64,000 nucleotides of DNA from Fusarium oxysporum f. sp. lycopersici 4287 (Eukaryota > Ascomycota > Sordariomycetes > Hypocreales > Nectriaceae), in contig NC_030999.1 in NCBI RefSeq assembly GCF_000149955.1, positions 1,075,846 through 1,139,845 of the forward strand. The letters are read 5' to 3'. The notes below the pieces were generated by a model, which was not told the DNA's origin, did no database searches, and saw only the letters and a program-made list of their open reading frames with translations. Position 1 is the first letter of the stretch; each line of letters begins with the position of its first letter. The position numbers and the translations under genes were made by a program. This document shows positions 23,590 to 34,992 of this stretch, in pieces.

Positions 23590-23770
23590 GAAGCGGCGTG
23601 CTTAGTCCTCGTCTATTCTCAGACCTCGTCCACGATGCGCTCGGGGAGTACTCGCACGACGCAGAGCTGGCTGGCTTGCAGTACAGCGCCAGCCTCGATT
23701 CGCGCGGTCTGTTCTTGGACGTTAGCGGGCACAATGATAAACTGCCCATGTGCTGTGTGTGTAAATTCTT
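23590..23770 (+). pseudogene. M16 (insulysin-type) metallopeptidase fragment
   Basis: The translation PRLFSDLVHDALGEYSHDA, followed by ELAGLQYSASLDSRGLFLDV and SGHNDKL, matches the conserved segment of insulin-degrading-enzyme-type M16 peptidases (...L..Y.YDAELAGL.Y......G....V.GYNDKL). Only about 60 residues remain, far short of the usual 1,000, and the zinc-binding HxxEH motif is absent. It is a relic, possibly dispersed by recombination. Confidence 0.5.
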
Positions 23771-25102
23771 CACGACCTCAAAGATCTTGGCTTGGTCCTT
23801 GGAAGAGACTTTCTTGCCCTTGGTGGTGAACGGCTCCGAGCCTACCCTACCCGTGTATATGGTAAGTTGTGATCGTCGTCTTTTCCGTCCCAAAAGTTAC
23901 GGCGCTGGGCTTCTCCCAGTTCAGAGCCTTTGTCAATCATCACCTATTTGCTCTGGGCCCCACAGGACGACTGCCTACGCAGTGTCTTCGTCAACAAATG
24001 CGATGGCTTCGCCATACCTGTCGATTTTGGTCTTCACCGGATCCGCATTACAGGGAGAGCCGAAAGGAGTGTCCGCTTTCCTCTGCTTCGATAGAATTGT
24101 TGTAGATCGTGGGCGCCGCCAGCACCCGTCGTAAAGTAGTAGTCCTGTCTGGAATGGGTCCGTATAATTCACCTTCACCAGCGAAGCGCGGACACTCCTT
24201 TCGATCATCCCTGTACGCAGACCTTTGATAAGAGTTCTTGTTCCTGAGATCCTCGCCACATCCACGACAAGAATATGCTAGCTATGGATGAACTTGCTTT
24301 GTTGAGTGAGCCATGATTGGATATTCGTTTCGGCGGAAGAGGAACGGGAATCTATTCAGCTTGGGCCGAGTTCAGATCGATCTTAAATATATAGCGGGCG
24401 ACTTTTTTCATAATCGTGAGTGGGCACCAGCAGTTGGGGCTTGTTTGCTTTAGCAGCGTTGCGGCTCGGGGAAGCGCCAAAGTCATCCGCCACAGCCAGG
24501 GGGCTAAGCGATATGACCCAGGGTAAAGGGTCGGCGTGGAACGCTGGTTTACTGAGACTTCCTTTGATAATGCCTCCCGTGGGTCAAAGCAGATTTCTAC
24601 ATCCCGCACAGGTAAACAGATGCACGCCAGTCGACTGATTTGTCGTGACGGACTACCGTTACCGCTGAATACGTTAAAGCAAGTGATCAACAAAGAAACT
24701 TCATGGCGGTGCGCGGCCTAGCAGAGTAAACGCCATTATTTGGAGATGACCCAGGGATTGCAGGGTTATATGAAATCATTCCGAGTGGCTGGCTCGAGGC
24801 GTGTTGGTCCATTTAATGTGATTATAAATTGAACCTAGCCATGGACCTCCAAGTCGTATTTATTTCAACCTTCTACCACATTTCGTCTTCAATTCTCACC
24901 AAGGCATAAGTCAAACAAATTGTCGTGTCTTGCCAAAGCCAAGTGAAGACACCTGCTGAACTTCCTTCCAAGCAGACAGCGTCCTTGAATCTAACGCAGA
25001 CTGCTACAGAGTCGCCATCTTATGGCATAAGGCAACCCCCAAGCTACAGATAATTCCCTCGGTCACGGAAAACAATTATTGGGTGTTCGAGAGCTCACCG
25101 TC
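23771..25102. other. Intergenic; upstream region of the forkhead gene
   Basis: No supportable gene. Minus-strand frames at 23975-24265 and 24352-24693 show no domain. Confidence 0.45.
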
Positions 25103-26126
25103 ATGGAATCCAGTTCGGGTCCACGAGATCAGATACCTAATGCATCACCATCTGCCAGTTACTATCTGGACTCCTTGGTACAGCACCAGGACAATCAGCG
25201 GCACCTACACCGGGTTACTAATGCGAATCCATACCCTTTCATCTGGCATTTCGAATTCCAGTCTCAGTCCCCTGACCAGGCCTTTACTCCAGCATCAATT
25301 CAAGAATATCCTGTCGTCGGCTGGTGGGACGATTATATGAGCCTTTCTTTCAAAAGTGCGCATGGCGGTCTAACACGCAACCTATCGCTAGCAACGACTC
25401 CCAACTCTTCAATTGGAGCGCTGTCCTATACTAGCTCCTCGCAAGATGATCTGTCCGGAGCTGCCGTGAATATGAAGACCTGGCAGGAACCGCCAACCGG
25501 TGAACCAGAGTACTGTGCAAACTCACGGGTGAAATCCGAACCGCTGGAGCTTAAAAGCACAGCAGTGGCCCCCAAGGCTAAGGAACCGTACGCTAAGCTT
25601 ATTTACCGAGCTCTCATGAGCGCTCCCGACCAAGCCATGACACTTCATGAGATCTACCAGTGGTTTCGTGACAACACCGACAAGCACATCAAGAAGGACA
25701 GCACACGGAGGAGGCCAGGCAAGAATGACAACGGTTGGCAGAACAGCATCCGCCACAACCTGAGCATGAACGAGGTATGTTACGACAAGATGCCCTGTCT
25801 ATATTTCCCCGCCTCAGATCTCGCTTTCACATCCTCCATTCCCAGTAAAATACTAGGTATAGCCTTTGACATGAGCATGAGCACACACACACAGGCCAAC
25901 TCTTTTCGCGGGCTTCAATGCTGATAGTGGATTCCGGTTGCAGGCTTTCGTCAAACGAGAATACAAGCAGTTGTCAGACCCGGCCTCGAACGGAGGAGAC
26001 CATGGCTCAACCAAAGATGATGAATCTAAGAAGCCAACAAAGTGGACGCTGGAAAGCTGGGCGGTGCAGGATGGAGTCAAGAGCACGAGAAGATATCGTC
26101 ACAACAAGTATGGGGTTTTGCGGTAA
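25103..26126 (+). CDS. Forkhead-type transcription factor
   Basis: Exons 25103-25774 and 25944-26126 (169-bp GT-AG intron) encode 284 residues. I use the ATG at 25103 because the longer frame begins at TTG. Residues 1-160 are Ser/Pro/Gln-rich and disordered. The winged-helix domain begins at about residue 161 with EPYAKLIYRALMSAPDQAMT, then LHEIYQWFRDN and the recognition helix NGWQNSIRHNLSMNE, which ends exactly at the intron; exon 2 adds AFVKRE and KWTLESWAVQDGVKSTRRYR for the wings. The protein ends soon after, so it has no long C-terminal region, unlike yeast Fkh1/2 (no FHA domain). A nuclear sequence-specific DNA-binding protein; targets unknown. Confidence 0.85.
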
Positions 26127-26809
26127 ACTGTCGGCTTCTCGGCAAATCTGTATCGGAGTAACTGAGAAGCTATGTGCGTGAAGTATTCCAGCCGTTCCAT
26201 AGATTCGATGATGGAAGCAAGGACGCTCATCGAAATGTCGTCCTTGCTTGGCAAAAGCGGACATCGTCCCCTGCAGCGTGGATTTACCTATGGGCTTGAT
26301 GGAGCGTTCCCAACCACAATGCACGGCCACTGCGAGAAATTGCCTTTTAGTGGAAGCCTTATTGCACTGGCACACTCATGTATTGCTAGTATATTAGAAG
26401 AAAAGATTAAATGTCTTGCGAGAGTAGAGCATCCGCCGTTACTGGTACGTTAGGCTGGGACGAATCTTATACAAAAGAGGACGCACTATGTTGAAGATGG
26501 TTGCTCGCAAACACTTGAAATAATTTGGAGGAAAATTGTGATAGATGATTCCACTAGTCGTCCCTGACCATCCTACATCTCGAGTGTAGCTAACAACCAT
26601 TAGCCATTCTGCAAGCATTGTAATTCCTCCAAAAATACAGTTGAGGGAGCATAGCATACGACCTCCGCAATTACCGAAGACAAGGTCCAGCTAATCACTG
26701 ATCAAGCCAGATAAAGCTCTAAATTCATTGCCAACTCAGCACGAGACTCCCTAATAAGCTATTATTCTTGTGGCTTATGTGGATAGTTGGCCGTTTCTTC
26801 TGGCTCAGA
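26127..26809. other. Intergenic, no gene recognised
   Basis: Between convergently transcribed genes; nothing supportable seen. Confidence 0.5.
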
Positions 26810-27526
26810 TTACATAGCCCCTGTGAATTCAGGCGCTAGAATTGCCTCCAAATCATTCTCGAGCATTTGTGCGATATTGCGTCGCTCAAACTCGCTGTTC
26901 TTCGGGTCTCTCGACTTTTTATAGCGGTCGTCCAGGTCCAAGAATTGTTCACTCGGCGCTAAATTCTGTATCACCATATATTGCAACTGGCCCAGTCTGC
27001 GATCTCGAACTAGTTTTGGTTCGCGCAATTTGATGCCTGATCGAACTGGCACTGGGCCTTGGATACCGGGAGGGACGTGAAACGGATGTTCGAGATTGAT
27101 GCCAAGGGTTTGTAGCACCGAATCAAGCTCTTCCAGCGTATCTGACGGGCAATAAACGTTCACATAGATAGGAACTTTCTTGAGCTGCCATTCTTCCAGA
27201 GGCAGCCCTCGGTCGATAACGCAGCCGAAACTGAGTGTCTCGTGCCTCTTGATCATGTCGCTTAATAACTCAGACGTTTCTTGATCCAGCAACATAAGCT
27301 TGCCAATTGCGTACTGAGATTCATCATCGTCTGCAGGCTTCACGATGGGACAATGGTACGGTGGTCGGCTGGCATCGTTTCCGTTGTCTAGAAGTTGGTC
27401 CTGAAAAGACCGGGCTCCTGGGTCAAGCTCTAATGGTTCGCCAGAGTAGCATTCGAGATCCAGGACGAGGCAAAGATGTTGATGCCTCATACTATGAAGC
27501 TCTGCATGGAATTGTGAGTGGTTCAT
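26810..27526 (-). CDS. Hypothetical protein
   Basis: From the ATG at 27524-27526 (MNHSQFHAELHSMRH) the frame encodes 238 residues with no signal peptide or membrane segment. Notable stretches are LCLVLDLECYSGEP, KKVPIYVNVYCPSDTLEELD and a C-terminal charged helix DLDDRYKKSRDPKNSEFERR. Just upstream, a typical acceptor (ACTAATC..CCAAG) and a donor GTGAGT about 120 bp further suggest an earlier exon, but the phases I tested do not match, so the 5' end is uncertain. No family recognised. Confidence 0.5.
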   Translation of the reverse strand: MNHSQFHAELHSMRHQHLCLVLDLECYSGEPLELDPGARSFQDQLLDNGNDASRPPYHCPIVKPADDDESQYAIGKLMLLDQETSELLSDMIKRHETLSFGCVIDRGLPLEEWQLKKVPIYVNVYCPSDTLEELDSVLQTLGINLEHPFHVPPGIQGPVPVRSGIKLREPKLVRDRRLGQLQYMVIQNLAPSEQFLDLDDRYKKSRDPKNSEFERRNIAQMLENDLEAILAPEFTGAM

Positions 27527-28633
27527 TTCGGCCAACTTGGAAAGATTAGTACAGCTGATGTCAAGCGAATCATGCCACCCACACTTCCAACGCAGACTAT
27601 TTCTTCATCTCCGCATTAGCGCATGAGTACGAAATCAGAGATCTACTCACCAGATTTGTCTTCAACTTTGAGGTTTGTGGGAAAGACGTCGCTCAGAGAA
27701 CCATCTGGCTGGCCTCTCTGTGTCAGATGAATTAGCGGTTTTTCTGGACGCATATGGAAAGGAAAAGGATTCTAGCGACTAGAGTTAGAAGCTGTACCGA
27801 AGACGAGCTTGGCAATGTGAACGATCCCATGCTCAGTTGTTATATTATGAAATTGTGAAAGTCATGCCACGTCAGCAGGCAGGATGCCAGTGGCAGTTGT
27901 GCCACAGCCACTGTTGTCTAGGAGGTCCTTTCTGCCATCGTCGCCTTGGCTCATCCCTCCACGCGATAGGGCTGTTCGCTCACCGCTTTGGAGTGCTGTG
28001 ACACTTGCCGTCAGCTCTGGCATTGCTATGGAACCTAGAAGTCTGTGTTTCGGGCCAAAGCTTTGTAAGCCAGTAAACAAATCTACTAGTATCATCGCTA
28101 TTGATCCTTGATGAACTGTTTCCACAGAGCTGCCTTATGAAGACTAAAGGGATAGGAAAGTGTTCTTATATTGTCTTGTCTACCCAATTAGATTAGTACC
28201 CGCAGCCCCACAGTTGTACCTGCCATACCATAAGGCAAGCCTTCATCTTTCCAACGCTTCACATCCTCGTGAAACGTTTTTATTGCTGCTGCCTTGTGCT
28301 GAAGTGACTCTTGGCGAAGTAGCAAGCAGGGTCAGTGACTATCTGGAGGGCGTAGCAAAGCGCAAAACGAAAATGTGCGGTCATAGAAACCACTGATTTC
28401 GGAACCGCCAGATTGTAATACATACGTGCGGATCGGAGACTTCTAAATTGAAATAGACCACCTGGTGACAAATTCTCCCTGTTGAATTTTCATATAAATA
28501 CTCTGTTCTGCTGTTTTGACTCCTCAGATGGACTGTCACTGTTCGTGCCTTACGCTCAATATTCTCTCTCCCAACATCTGCAACCTTTACTATCGCCGAC
28601 CTCCAGCCAACGAAACTATCTACCCTTACCACC
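27527..28633. other. Intergenic, possible 5' exons of the minus-strand gene
   Basis: May hold 5' exons of the preceding minus-strand gene (coding-like frame at about 27645-27720). Otherwise no gene seen; contains the upstream region of the DUF7918 gene. Confidence 0.4.
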
Positions 28634-29599
28634 ATGGCCATTCTTTCCCAGGTTCCTGCCATCGAGGTCATTCTTCGTATGAACAACGAGAGAATGAAAG
28701 AGTACCGCCGTTCTCCAGAAATGTTGGACAGTGCTATGTCCGGATCAGCCAACCAAGTTCCCAGCTACCACTGCTACATCGCGTCTGAGGCAGGAAGACC
28801 CTACTTCATCGAGTGCACCATCTCAAGTCTATGTAACTTTCCTAAAGACGTGGATGCTCTAATCTTTGACGTCTCGGTCGATGGGCAACTATTCGCAACA
28901 GAAATCGTGCGTCAACGGGACCTGAATCACTCGGATCAACATGTCGTGAAAATCGATTCACGTTACTGTATCATCCGGGGACAGTCGTATTTACAGTCAT
29001 TGAAGTTCGGGGTCTTAGCACCCGGTTTGTCTAACTCTACTCCAATATACAAATACTAACATGAAATAGACGAGGAAGCTGACTGCGAACTGATGGACCG
29101 TGATCCAAAACGTAGAGAGTCCTTGGGGCAGATCATAGTAGAGGTCTGGTACGGCAAACAGCACCTCATGACAAAGAAAGATACATTAAATGAGCCTCTT
29201 CGCCCGCTTAGCAAGGCCCTTTTCAAGGATGTAATCATTGGCAACGGGGATGTCACGCATGGAACTTGGTTAGTCCCATCTTCTCTGGATAGCGGCCTCA
29301 CTTTGACTTGCTATAGCTACCAGAACACCAAGAGCGATCATGCTCCTAGCTTCTGTCACTACTCGTTCGGTCCTAAAAGGAAGATTGGAATCTACCACTT
29401 CCATCACCGACCTTATGGTATGTTAGAAATATGTTGAATAGACATACGCTGTATTCATACTCATATGACTTTGTCAGATATGCTCGTCACCAAAGGTGTT
29501 ACTTCGTCCGGTATCCATGCTCTGGCGGTTTCACACCGAACTATTTCCAGTGGACCTCAAGAGCAGTTAGTCTTCGATCTAACTGGCGACGATGATTGA
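28634..29599 (+). CDS. DUF7918-family protein with SUMO-interaction-like tail
   Basis: Exons 28634-29024, 29070-29417 and 29478-29599 splice in phase to 286 residues (introns 45 and 60 bp, the first with a CTAAC branch point). The N-terminus MAILSQVPAIEV and the pattern of a beta-rich domain (YFIECTISSL, DALIFDVSVDGQLFA, SYLQSLKFGVLAP, RRESLGQIIVEVWYGK, GTWLVPSSLDSGLTL) are typical of a large fungal family annotated as DUF7918, of unknown function. The protein ends in LVFDLTGDDD, a hydrophobic core followed by acidic residues, like a SUMO-interacting motif; similar tails (IDLT..D) are frequent in nuclear proteins. Intact and probably expressed. Confidence 0.75.
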
Positions 29600-29841
29600 C
29601 GTAGCCCGGTGTCGGCAATCACGTGGCCGAAGGTTTACAGACATTAATCCTTCATCATCGCTTGGGCATGGCATTTTGTTTACTCACTTTCTAGCTCATT
29701 CTATATGTTATCGACCCGACGATTCAAGTCTATACGCTCTTGCATTACTTGCATATAAACCAAACCAGATCCCATACTTGAGATAGAAAGGCTAGCAGGA
29801 CAATCGCACTGCTAATTTAAGTACGCCTTCAAAAAAACACG

Positions 29842-30390
29842 TCACAAGTCCAAGCCACCTCGCATCCTGTGCTGTGTACCAAGAACAGCCGTTCTGCAAA
29901 CTTTAACCTCATGAAGAACTGGGTATAATCCAAGCGTCTTGTCCATACTGAGCTGCAGTCTAATCCAAGACTGAAGAAAGAGTGTATTTGCGTACCACTT
30001 GGCTATGTCTCTTGGCGGGTCTCGACCTATCACTTGCATCTTTGTACGATTCACCATCAGCACGCTGCTTCTCCATCGCCGCATCCGCCTCGTCCGACAG
30101 TCGTTGCTTGTCCTGGTCGGCCATCGTCTCCAAGGAACTCAATGACACCCGGTCCCGCTTCAATCGACGACTGGAACGTATGCCAGTGGTGACTGATTTT
30201 CCAAGCGTTTCGGCCTCGCAAAGCAATTCGTAGAGGTTCGAGTACGGGCGGAGCCATGCTCGGCTCGCCCTTGATCGTTTTTTGGTTGTCTTGTCAAGAA
30301 TGGTTACGTGATAGGAGGTCGAGGCGATGGGATCCTCTTCCAGTACCAGGCCGTGAACTCGGAAGCCAGATCCTCAGTAGCGATTCTATT
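29842..30390 (-). CDS. Hypothetical protein, 5' end unresolved
   Basis: Two minus-strand exons join in phase: 29996 to about 30385 and 29842-29952 (43-bp GTACGC...CTGCAG intron). The upstream exon reads EEDPIASTSYHVTILDKTTK, WLRPYSNLYELLCEAETLGK, then a charged coiled-coil-like region DQDKQRLSDEADAAMEKQRA; the last exon reads MDKTLGLYPVLHEVKVCRTA and ends at 29842. The upstream exon has no early ATG and is bounded by a TGA near 30390, so a further 5' exon must exist or the gene is broken. I do not recognise the family. The competing frames at 30057-30257 and 30294-30557 are less coding-like. Confidence 0.4.
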
Positions 30391-31196
30391 TTCTCGCTTG
30401 AAATGAAAGGAAGCTGAGTTTCTTTCTGAGTTACTAGAGCCTTTCCATAGACCTGGAAGAGATCAGATTTTGATGGCCCTTTCTCTACACGGGGGCTGAT
30501 TCCATGTGCGCAGGAAACTTGGGAGTACCGGTACTCTGGCGAGGCAGTGAATAGCAAGGAAGATCAAGCAAACAGGGTCAAGGGAGACGAAATGAGAGGC
30601 TAGAGGTGACGACACACTTAAAAGTACAACGACAGTGTCACTTGCGTACTCATTGCTAAAGTCCACAAAGGAAGTACGATAAGAGAAATGCAACGCAATC
30701 ACCAATCCAACCGTAACGTCCATCAGCCTATGATTTCTATGACTTCAGTGGTATACCGATTTCATCGCCACGATGACCCACAAAACGAAGAACTGGAGTC
30801 TTGACACATTACAGCAAAATGCACTTGTGCTCATCATTGAGCTAAACAATTTTCATCGCTCAAAGGGTGAGGTCTCATAACGCGTGGCCTGGACGGCATG
30901 AGCTTTTGGACAAGGGCATGTAATCTTACTAAGGCGTTCTGTGTATTTGCAAGCGAGGTATGATCACTAAAACTGGTAGTCCCTAACCCAGTACACCACT
31001 CCCGCACTCAAAAGGATGACCCGACATGCAAGATACGTCAATCTTCGGTCCGCTATATTTGCTTATGGCTGTGATGAAACTGAGTAGCTGCCGTGCTGTG
31101 CAGCATTCATTGCCTTGCCGAGGTCTCCACTGCCAACCCTGTGCTTCGTATGGCTGATCATGGCCAGTGACTGGTGATCTCTTGTGCGTAAACGCA
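30391..31196. other. Intergenic
   Basis: No gene recognised; may contain a 5' exon of the gene to its left. Confidence 0.4.
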
Positions 31197-31349
31197 TCAA
31201 TTTTCTTTGCAGCTTTCGCAAGTTCCACCATTCTCTGTAGCTAGTCCGCCACAGTTGGGTCGAGTCATGTAATAGGGGCAAATGCCTCGGGCTTTGTCAG
31301 CAAGGTCGAGCTTTCCAGGATTGACTTTGGTGTTGTTGCTTGACGGCAT
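31197..31349 (-). CDS. Small cysteine-containing protein (50 aa), tentative
   Basis: A 51-codon minus-strand frame from ATG 31347-31349 to TGA 31197-31199. It reads MPSSNNTKVNPGKLDLADKA and then carries four cysteines in a C-x9-C-x10-C-x2-C arrangement (GICPYYMTRPNCGG...GTCESCKEN), which could bind one zinc ion. There is no signal peptide, so it is not an effector-like secreted protein. It may be a complete microprotein or the last exon of a longer gene to the right, where a minus-strand frame 31404-31805 (starting at ATG) contains an apparent GTAAGT donor. Confidence 0.35.
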   Translation of the reverse strand: MPSSNNTKVNPGKLDLADKARGICPYYMTRPNCGGLATENGGTCESCKEN

Positions 31350-33403
31350 TGTCACCAAGTTTCAGATCGGCCGATTGTATGGTATTAAACTCCTTGCGGT
31401 TTGTCAATAGTTGCAGCAACGTAGGCTTCCCGATGAAACAATCTCGAGCCTGTAAGATGCGCAGGATAATTTAATTAGAAACAATAGATGTTGAGGTAGA
31501 GAAGAAGATCGTGCTGGATTGTTGCCTCGGATTGTGTCGACCCAAGACTGTTTATATGGAAATTCTTGCTTGACAATAGACTTGTCTGACATGTAGCTGA
31601 TACTTACGCTAGTATTGATTTCAGAGCAGGACATCCAATATTCAACTCGCGATGACGTGTCATAGCGTATCTCAGTCCACGTATGAGCAGCTACCACATG
31701 GAAGTGGTGGCGGCTCTTTGCCTGCAAGCCCGGTGGCTGTTGGCCTCCAGAAATAATGTGCTTTTCACCGCCTGGGAATATCATTAGAAGACGTAACCGC
31801 CGCATACGTTTGGGTGCCCCTTGTTACAACCGTTCGGGGCCACCGCCAAGCCCAGCATCATCAGGTCAACCATAGCGCATTGCCAGATATGCACAACGAT
31901 AGGCGACAACGCCGGCTCCAGAGGCTTTGGGAATTTCAGCAGGTATACCAGCATCTACAAGATCCGCAACTTGAAAAGAAAGACTAGAGGCGAAGTCATA
32001 ATGAACAGTCTATATGAAAGCCTCAACGACGAGCGGCTAGCATGTAGTACAGCTAAACCGGATAGCTGCACAATTTGAGGCCAGAAGTAGCGCGCACCGT
32101 CTTCAGCTGCTGTGGATGGGTTCCAGTATGCTCAACTTCCGCTCGAGGCTCTTAGCTCCACCTTTACGCTTGCCTCCATGTCTCAAGGATGAGGCAGCCT
32201 CCTTGGTGCTGAAAGTACAGCTGGACCATTGACCTGACCTCACACTCGCCAGTCGAGATTCTTGAAGTATTAGTGTATCATGTCTCTGTAACTGCGGATT
32301 TTATCTGTCAATCTATCTACCACTATACTCTTAGTGTATCTGAATTTTTATCTTGTGTATGACCACTTGGCAGTTCTTTGTGGGCCACAAATGCAGGTAT
32401 ATGCAGTTGGGCAGCATACGTACATCGCACGTGGGCACTATGGGAAGTTCCCAGTGTATGTCAATTGAAGGCCTTTGTGCTTTTCTGAGTACTTGGGGTT
32501 TTCTGTATACATTAACATTCTTTTGATCGAGTTGGGGTTTGGGTTGATGTGTATAGCGGCAAGCTGATAATGGAAGCGAAGTCGAGAAAACCGTAGTATA
32601 GTAGGGAGAAGGAAAAAATGTCCTGCGAGATCTAAGCAAGCCACGTCTAGGGGTAGCAATAGATTTTTTATGTCCTGGGCAAGTATCACTAGACCGCCTA
32701 GTAATGGGAGGGCAGCCGAGTACGTTGACTGGCAATGCTTCTTTCCATGATCGAGCCCTGTTGACCGATAGTATCCTGGCTCTCACAATTCCACCTGAGG
32801 TCGTAGTAATCTCACCGCCCGTACTCATTCCTCGCATGATTTAACGGCCGCTCCTCTAGCTATGTCTCTCTAACTCATGGATCATATAACCGAGCTTGTC
32901 ACAGGTATTGCCCTCGTTGATGGTATCAAAGGAGGCGCTATGTGCTACGGACATGAGAGATAGCCCGCGGCACAACAATCGGCAGAGACAATTTCCAGTT
33001 AGGGAAGGTAACGGAAGTATGGACGGAAGTGCACCTCATGTGGCCTAAATAAGCGGAAAAGGAGCCCATTGCTCCGGTTCATCCTCAGTATCAGTGACCC
33101 TAGAAATCCTCTCTCGGCCACGCAAGAGGCACGGAAGCCGATCGACGAAAATTACTAGACGCCAATGGCTAGGACATTAACTCATGTTCAAAATGTGAGA
33201 TATTAGGTCACAGCGAGAGCAACGAGTACAATGCCCGTATGTGTTTATTGGTGTTCTTTACCTTTGTGCCCTGGGGGTTGGAGCCTCTTTTAACCTCTCA
33301 ATCTTGTCACAGTTCAAAATGTGTAACGGCCTATATGCGGTCCTATCTCTTCTGGAATATGCCAATAAGTACATGACTTAGCCATTTTCATTCGCGCGGG
33401 TTT
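31350..33403. other. Gene-poor stretch with two orphan minus-strand frames
   Basis: Two ATG-started minus-strand frames, 31404-31805 (133 codons) and 32331-32837 (168 codons, Arg/Pro/Ser-rich), show no domain and no convincing coding signature; they may be chance frames or exons. Confidence 0.35.
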
Positions 33404-34005
33404 TCATGGAGCGCTGGCAGTATCGGGAGCACAAGACGATGAGGCAGCCCTCTCTTGTACTAAGCAACGTTTCATGGCCTTGAAGCTTGAAGGACACAAG
33501 GGTATCTCAATAGATCCAATCATATGGCGAAAGTCGGAGATAGACTGTTTGGCTGTCAGAGACTTCAGTAACGAATAAAAAATGTAACAGAGAAGCATAC
33601 ATCGAAAATATGGACGTGACCCTCAATAATCGAGTTTCCCCCAATTCGAAAGGTTGTCTGAGGGCTGGAATGTACTATGATGACTGTTGCACTTTTGATA
33701 AAGGTGCCAGGTTCGAAAATGAGCATGGTTTTATCGATATCATGCCTCCTGCGCTCCTTTAGAAAGACAAGACGTCGAAAATAAATCGCACATGTGACCT
33801 TGTGTGGAAGTGCGCATCTGCTGCAATTTGCCTCTACGAACTTGCCACATAGTATAACCTCCGTTTCCGTCTTTGATAAAGTTAGTCTCTGTAACAAAGG
33901 CTTGATGTAGGTCAGTCTCACTTGATCCATCCTTCGGATCTCGTTTTGCTTCGGTATTAAAACGTCGCGCTTAAAAGGAGAAGCCAATGGCAGTGGCAAA
34001 GTCAT
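33404..34005 (-). CDS. Hypothetical protein, two exons
   Basis: Exon 33601-34005 (from ATG 34003-34005) joins exon 33404-33544 in phase across a 56-bp GTATGC...AACAG intron, giving 181 residues. The protein is basic and has three cysteines close together (CGKFVEANCSRCALPHKVTC) that might form a zinc site, then a beta-rich stretch with ATVIIVHSSPQTTFRIGG. It ends in a Ser/Ala-rich tail. No family recognised. One copy of the 90-bp duplicated exon-like repeat lies about 250 bp upstream of its start. Confidence 0.45.
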
Positions 34006-34992
34006 GATGATTTGAAGAAGGAAAGAATGTCCACAGACTTTTGAAGTTATTTTAATGGTTCTTTCTAGATAGGAATCGCCCTAAATATATGCTCCCCTAT
34101 CCCCCCTCCTGACTGCTTATTTCTAGGCAGGTACCGCAGAGCCTCATCTTTCTATATAAGGCAAAACAAAAAAGAAAGAAAAAAAAAAAAAAAAAAAAGG
34201 GAGAATACGGCAGGGATATGAGTGGGTCCTCGAACAGGGAAATAGGTGTCAGTGCTCATTTCCGTGGCTGATGTAGACATGATTCGGCATATGATGGAAG
34301 CACCGAGACTCGGGCTACCATTCTCGTTGTTGGAGTGCCATTTAGCGTAGAACGACCTGTCGATCTATCCTCATAAGCAGAGTGTGTGGTGGCCAAGGGA
34401 AGCGGTGCGACGATACGGAAGCAATTGTTTTGGAATGTTTAAGTCAATCTGCGCCAGTATCTCAGTCATGTATCCCATCTCGCTATATTGTCGATTTGCG
34501 CCAGTTATAATTGCCAGGAGCTGACGATAGAAATCGAGTCCATAGTAGCTCGGTTAGCAACCAGGGTCCCGCCAGAAATCCAATCCATGATAATATCCTT
34601 TAGTCGAGGCTACAAGACTAGCAATCCGATAATGGACAACTCAGCACGCGTTCGATCGGGGCCACCCTGTCTTAGTGAAGGATAGGAGTGGCCAAGTGGC
34701 TGTCATAGGTATAGAGTTTTATGCGCCAGCAGAACGCACTACGAAGTGGCCAGTGATAGCCGCGCGCGTATTGGTATATGTGAAAGTCCGTCCTGGTCCA
34801 GTGAGCCGTTAGCCCAACCGACACTCCTCAGCTTGTGGTGCCTCGTCACCTCAAAACAGGTTTACAGGCGATCCAGTGCCTAGATTCACAGGCATAAATG
34901 CTTTAGCGGTATGTAATGTAGCGTAATTGTTGTGCGCGGACCCTGTTCTAGAGTATCAAGATGATAGATATAAACAGAATCATTTCTTTGAG
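34006..34992. other. Intergenic with A-run and duplicated exon-like segment
   Basis: Holds an A-rich run at about 34160-34198 and the first copy of the 90-bp repeat (34250-34345). No intact gene. Confidence 0.5.
34250..34345 (+). repeat. 90-bp exon-like repeat, copy 1
   Basis: About 85% identical by eye to 38741-38829. Both read as VLISVA(D/N)VDMIRHMMEA and then (R/S)LGLP(F/L)SLLECH before a stop. Most differences are at third codon positions, so this is a once-coding exon. Confidence 0.7.

Noticed and set aside
34160..34198. A-run as a retroposon poly(A) tail
   Set aside because: No flanking target duplication or upstream retroposed gene is visible.
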